From: Actinomycetota bacterium
GTDB taxonomy: Bacteria; Actinomycetota; Aquicultoria; Aquicultorales; Aquicultoraceae
Length of the DNA: 64,000 bases
NCBI GenBank assembly: GCA_018333515.1
Contig: JAGXSZ010000001.1
Span: forward strand, 1-64,000
Direction of reading: 5' to 3'
Part shown: positions 60,644-64,000 of the stretch, one piece after another
Layout: each line of letters starts with the position of its first letter
Numbering within the stretch: the stretch's first letter is position 1
Made by a program: the position numbers and the translations under genes
The notes under the pieces: model-generated
Database searches by the model: none
What the model saw: the letters and a program-made list of their open reading frames with translations, nothing else
Told to the model about the DNA's origin: nothing

Positions 60644-62382
60644 CGGCCGACCGCCGGTACTGAGAGCGCCCAGACCGCCAGAGCGATTCCCGCAAAGAGC
60701 AGCGACGCGACAAACGGCCTTTCGGCGACCTCCGCGGCAAACTTGGCCATGAGCGTGGCCTCTCCCCAGCCGCGAAACGCTCGTGCCGTCCGCTTCACTG
60801 GGGCGTAGAACGTGCTCCCGACCGCGAGCGACGGGGTCGCCGGTTTCTTAAAGAGCCATACCATGAGGCCGCTCTTCCGCCATATCCCGCCGCTGAACAG
60901 GATAATCCGGTTGATTGCGTGCGCCTGGTAAGCGGCGGAAAGAGTAGCCTTGGCCCGGTTGAGGTTGCGCAGAATAGAACTCCCCTCGGCATATGGGGAG
61001 ACCTCGTGATGCGCCGGCTCAGGACCCAAACCGTCTATGGCGACCTGTAAGCCAAGGAGGAGCCAGAAGAAGACCGCGGGCTGCGGGTGATGGAAGCTGT
61101 TGCTGGTCAGGCTGTTTATGGCAAAGCCGATTACGCCGGCGACAATAGCCGAGTTTATCCAGGAGAGATACCTGTCTTTGGCCTTGGCGCGCGAGAGATA
61201 GAGGCCGTATTTTATCGAGATAAGGATGATGGCGACGAACGATAAGATGCCGAAGATACCTGTCTCCGCCCAAAACGTAAGGTAGGAGTTGTGCGCGCCG
61301 TATATGACCCAACCGACACTCAACTCGGGATGCCGGAAGATGTACTCGGTAAAGACATCGTAATAGTTGCCGATGCCGACACCTATCAACGGGTGCTCCC
61401 GGATGATGCCGGCCGCAATCCGCCAAAGCTTCATCCGAAAACCGGCGGTACCTCCGGTGATATTGGTGATACTGGCGAGGCGGCTGGCGACGCCGGGCGC
61501 GGCGGCGAACGCGACCGCAAAAAGCGCTATCCAGACCCAAACCAGCCAAGCGTTCGTCAGCAACGACATCAGAATAACGCCTATCCCGGTAGCCATCCAA
61601 CTGCCCCTGGTATAGGTAAGGATGAGCGCGGCGAAGAGGAGCAGCGTCGCGCCCCCCATTGCAAACCGGCGAAACAACCCTCGCGAGCCCAGCACCAACG
61701 CCAAGCCGAGCGGCACCATAAGCACGAGATATTCCGCGTAGAAATTGGGGTTTTCAAAGGTCGAGCCGACCCTGGCGGCGACCTCATCGGACAAATCGTA
61801 GAGGCCTATCTTCGCCGTCTGCGGCGCGTAAGTGTATTGGTATATCCCGTAAAGACCGGTGATTGCGCCGGCGACTATCATGAGTATTAATATCCAGGTC
61901 AGCGCTTCCCGGGACCTTACCGAATAGCCGACCGCGTAGACAAGCGCGAAATAGCCGATGAAGCGGATTATGACCGCGGCCGATTCGACCGTCGATGGCG
62001 CGACGACCGCCGAGACGGCCCCAAAGACCAGGAACGCCAGGAACGCCCAAGCGTACGGGACCGACGGTCGCTTGTCGCCGGTGCCTAAATTATGAATAGC
62101 GTACGAGATGATGACAAGCGCCGTGCAGATAGTGACCGCGTCGATCGGAACCGGACCTAAGTTGACGCCAAAACCGACCAGCGGAACCGCCGTGACCAAA
62201 AGGACAATGGCGAATGTGGTGTTGGCAAGCGCGAAAGCCGCGACAATCGCCCCCGCGATGATAAGAATAAACTTAGAGAACGGCAGAGACGCTCCGAGCA
62301 TGCCGAGAAGTACCGCCGCGCCGGCGACGATAATATACACATGTGGAAAAGCTTTGGAGCGTACCGCAACTAGTTCGGACAA
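60640..62382 (-). CDS. O-antigen ligase-like (Wzy_C) membrane protein
   Basis: 580 residues, about 12 helices. The Wzy_C signature lies in the middle: AALILTYTRGSWMATGIGVI, then GFRMKLWRIAAGIIREHPLI, GVGIGNYYDVF and YGAHNSYLTFWAETGIFGIL. This HNxYL pattern, with a large periplasmic-type loop, marks O-antigen ligase and related polymerases that use polyprenyl-linked donors. The extra C-terminal soluble part (about 100 residues) contains a helix pair. A TTG start is used. With the neighbouring polymerase-like gene it may build or transfer the wall polymer. Confidence 0.88.
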   Translation of the reverse strand: MSELVAVRSKAFPHVYIIVAGAAVLLGMLGASLPFSKFILIIAGAIVAAFALANTTFAIVLLVTAVPLVGFGVNLGPVPIDAVTICTALVIISYAIHNLGTGDKRPSVPYAWAFLAFLVFGAVSAVVAPSTVESAAVIIRFIGYFALVYAVGYSVRSREALTWILILMIVAGAITGLYGIYQYTYAPQTAKIGLYDLSDEVAARVGSTFENPNFYAEYLVLMVPLGLALVLGSRGLFRRFAMGGATLLLFAALILTYTRGSWMATGIGVILMSLLTNAWLVWVWIALFAVAFAAAPGVASRLASITNITGGTAGFRMKLWRIAAGIIREHPLIGVGIGNYYDVFTEYIFRHPELSVGWVIYGAHNSYLTFWAETGIFGILSFVAIILISIKYGLYLSRAKAKDRYLSWINSAIVAGVIGFAINSLTSNSFHHPQPAVFFWLLLGLQVAIDGLGPEPAHHEVSPYAEGSSILRNLNRAKATLSAAYQAHAINRIILFSGGIWRKSGLMVWLFKKPATPSLAVGSTFYAPVKRTARAFRGWGEATLMAKFAAEVAERPFVASLLFAGIALAVWALSVPAVGR

Positions 62383-62403
62383 GATTTCACCCCTATACCG
62401 CGG

Positions 62404-62901
62404 CTAGTCGCCGGCGACATCCATACCGATGATGACAGCGTCTCCTATAAACCACTTGGTGACGATATTGAACCTGTCGCCTACCCGCAGAACCTCGTTG
62501 CCGGTCGCTATGATATCGCTGCCGGCACGGCCCTTCGTCTCGATTGTGATAAAAACATCTTTTTCAGTCGGTGAGACGGTCAGCACTTTGCTCCCGTCAG
62601 CGGTATCGACCACCGCTTGAGCCGGTTTAATCTCGACGTCGACGATTTTTCCGACCGGCCCCATGGTCACTTGCTTCTTGACGAGGTCGCCTTTTTTGAT
62701 GTAACCGGCGACATCGAGCCGAATAGCTTTTACTATCATCGTGTAAGTGACGGTTTTATTCTCGGGCACGGTCGCGACTTTGCCCTGTCCCCTTAAAACC
62801 ACAAAAGCGAGCGCCACTAAGGCCAGCACGCCGATTATGAGCGCCGCGTCTATGAGGTTAACCCGCCCGAAAAGCCTTCCTTTTTCGTCGATCAATGCCA
62901 T
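62404..62901 (-). CDS. DUF4330-family protein
   Basis: 165 residues: MALIDEKGRLFGRVNLIDAA, a single membrane helix (LIIGVLALVALAFVVL), then a beta-rich outer domain (TYTMIVKAIRLDVAGYIKKG, DLVKKQVTMGPVGKIVDVEI, DKAxx-type strands, VFITIETKGRAGSDIIATGN, RVGDRFNIVTKWFIGDAVII). The DUF4330 pattern is known from clostridia and cyanobacteria beside polysaccharide genes; no activity is known. GGAGG is about 10 nt upstream of the ATG. It is 21 nt upstream of the ligase-like gene. Confidence 0.85.
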   Translation of the reverse strand: MALIDEKGRLFGRVNLIDAALIIGVLALVALAFVVLRGQGKVATVPENKTVTYTMIVKAIRLDVAGYIKKGDLVKKQVTMGPVGKIVDVEIKPAQAVVDTADGSKVLTVSPTEKDVFITIETKGRAGSDIIATGNEVLRVGDRFNIVTKWFIGDAVIIGMDVAGD

Positions 62902-62917
62902 GAAGAAAGTTTCCTCC

Positions 62918-63955
62918 TTATTTAGCTATCTCTTTTATCTTATCCAACAAAACGTTGATGTCACGAGTTTTGCCCTGCCCGTAGGCCGGTTTTTTCGCGA
63001 TTACCAGTTCTTGCGGGTCGTTCAACTTTTTCATCCGGCCTTCCGCTATGAGACAGGTGTCGATTGCCCCCATCTTCCCCTCGAAGAGGGTATAGACCGG
63101 CGTATTTAGCGCCACCGCCTCCCTGTTCATGGTACCGCCGGCGCTTATTACCAGGTCGGAATAGTAGATAAGGCTTTGCGCGTCTACCGCCTTGTCCGGG
63201 ATAAAAACATTGGCTAGGCCTAGCTTGAGCACCTCTTCGCGTTGCTCGGGCGTGCGGGGCAACATCACGACCCGGACATCGTCGCGGGCGGCCAACTTTT
63301 TGAGGACATCCATGAAGATGGGGTTGTGAAAACGATGGTAGAGCGCGACATCGGGCGGTGTGCGCATGACCACGATTATCTTGCCCCGGTCGAGCCCGAT
63401 CTCTTTTACCACCGTATCGTCCGGCTCGAAATCGGCCAGGTAATACTCTTCTTTAAGGCCGGGATACTTGTCTATTTTCGCGTCGGTCCCCCCGTACTCG
63501 TAGAGGGGCTCGGACGGAATCATCTCCGGTATCAAGACTTTCGTCGATACCCGCAGGTTGATGTTGTGCATCGCTTTGGCGTATTCATAATCGAACATCG
63601 TCACATGCGGGACGCGCAAGAAGAACGAGGCGACAGCGCAATCGTTCGAGCCGTGGCTCACCGCGAGGTTAAACTTCTTGCCCGCCGCATACGCCACCAG
63701 CTTGCCGGTGCGCGAGGCAAGCCCGTATATCTTCCGGTAAATCTCTTTGCCCTGGTGTTTGCCGATGAGCGTGTGCTCGATACCGAACCTGTCCAGAAGC
63801 TGGCTGGTCTGCGCGAACTCGCGCGCCGTGACCAATACTTCGTGTCCCTGCCCGGTGAGCGCCTTTATTATGGGCCTGAAAATAAGGACATGCGGCGTGT
63901 TGGTTATATCTATCCAAATCCGCAATCTCTTCTCGCCTGTGACGTTAGGTTTCAA
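62918..63955 (-). CDS. DUF354-family glycosyltransferase-like protein
   Basis: 345 residues. The DUF354 family is GT-B-like: LRIWIDITNTPHVLIFRPII, KALTGQGHEVLVTAREFAQT, KFNLAVSHGSNDCAVASFFL, RVPHVTMFDYEYAKAMHNIN, VVMRTPPDVALYHRFHNPIF, DLVISAGGTMNREAVALNTP, VYTLFEGKMGAIDTCLIAEG. Members occur in archaeal and bacterial surface-sugar loci; a sugar-transfer role is inferred from the fold. A TTG start lies 8 nt after GGGAG. It leads the run DUF354-DUF4330-ligase-polymerase. Confidence 0.86.
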   Translation of the reverse strand: MKPNVTGEKRLRIWIDITNTPHVLIFRPIIKALTGQGHEVLVTAREFAQTSQLLDRFGIEHTLIGKHQGKEIYRKIYGLASRTGKLVAYAAGKKFNLAVSHGSNDCAVASFFLRVPHVTMFDYEYAKAMHNINLRVSTKVLIPEMIPSEPLYEYGGTDAKIDKYPGLKEEYYLADFEPDDTVVKEIGLDRGKIIVVMRTPPDVALYHRFHNPIFMDVLKKLAARDDVRVVMLPRTPEQREEVLKLGLANVFIPDKAVDAQSLIYYSDLVISAGGTMNREAVALNTPVYTLFEGKMGAIDTCLIAEGRMKKLNDPQELVIAKKPAYGQGKTRDINVLLDKIKEIAK

Positions 63956-64000
63956 CAGTTAAGCTCCCAAATTGCTTGTGTTCTATGATTATAGCGTTAC

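Overview
The window carries housekeeping genes of a Gram-positive-type (monoderm) bacterium: secA, hpf, csp, comF, mtnA, ahcY, a purine nucleoside phosphorylase and murJ. It also holds an unusually dense set of S-layer-homology (SLH) surface proteins and a surface-polysaccharide locus. The GC-rich coding, the BTAD-type regulator, the ECF sigma/DUF5667 pair and the SLH/CsaB surface chemistry fit a deep-branching Actinomycetota or a related clostridia-like lineage. This placement is inference; there is no rRNA gene to settle it. TTG and GTG starts with strong Shine-Dalgarno (SD) sequences are common.

Layout. 1-1.7 kb: secA, cut by the window edge. 1.7-4.6 kb: an AT-richer accessory stretch with two secreted or anchored proteins, a lone LuxR-type HTH protein and an AbrB/RelE toxin-antitoxin pair. 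4.6-9.2 kb: two coupled membrane HD-GYP-type proteins, preceded by an unlisted 26-residue hydrophobic peptide bracketed by a 15-bp inverted repeat; then a conserved hypothetical, hpf and a cold-shock gene. 9.6-10.8 kb: comF and a structured non-coding stretch that may be a raiA-type RNA. 10.8-18.4 kb (minus strand): csaB-tagA fusion, murJ, purine nucleoside phosphorylase, ahcY, mtnA and an AEC transporter. 18.7-36 kb: seven SLH proteins (protease, phosphodiester glycosidase, CAP, M23 peptidase, three large modular proteins), one CAP/stalk protein and one lipoprotein. 36.5-38.6 kb: BTAD regulator. 38.9-43.9 kb: an AT-rich island of toxin-antitoxin genes, intact and decayed, with a tRNA-Ala remnant and 50-bp direct repeats. 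44-53.8 kb: a probable S-layer protein, an ECF sigma/DUF5667 pair, two small coiled-coil proteins, SpoIID-SLH, GerMN lipoprotein and amidase-SLH. 54.1-64 kb: surface-polysaccharide genes (glycosyltransferase, LCP ligase, sugar transferase, glucuronyl C5-epimerase with SLH domains, polymerase and ligase membrane proteins, DUF4330, DUF354).

How they work together. CsaB pyruvylates secondary cell-wall polysaccharide, the known ligand of SLH domains. At least eleven proteins here carry SLH triplets, so the window encodes the anchor chemistry, polymer assembly factors (TagA-like domain, sugar transferase, polymerase, O-antigen-ligase-like protein, LCP protein) and the enzymes to be anchored. The most unusual items are the csaB-tagA fusion, an SLH-anchored uronate epimerase, the peptide/inverted-repeat unit before the HD-GYP genes, a wHTH-fused MNT antitoxin with a HEPN partner, and a recently eroded toxin-antitoxin island.
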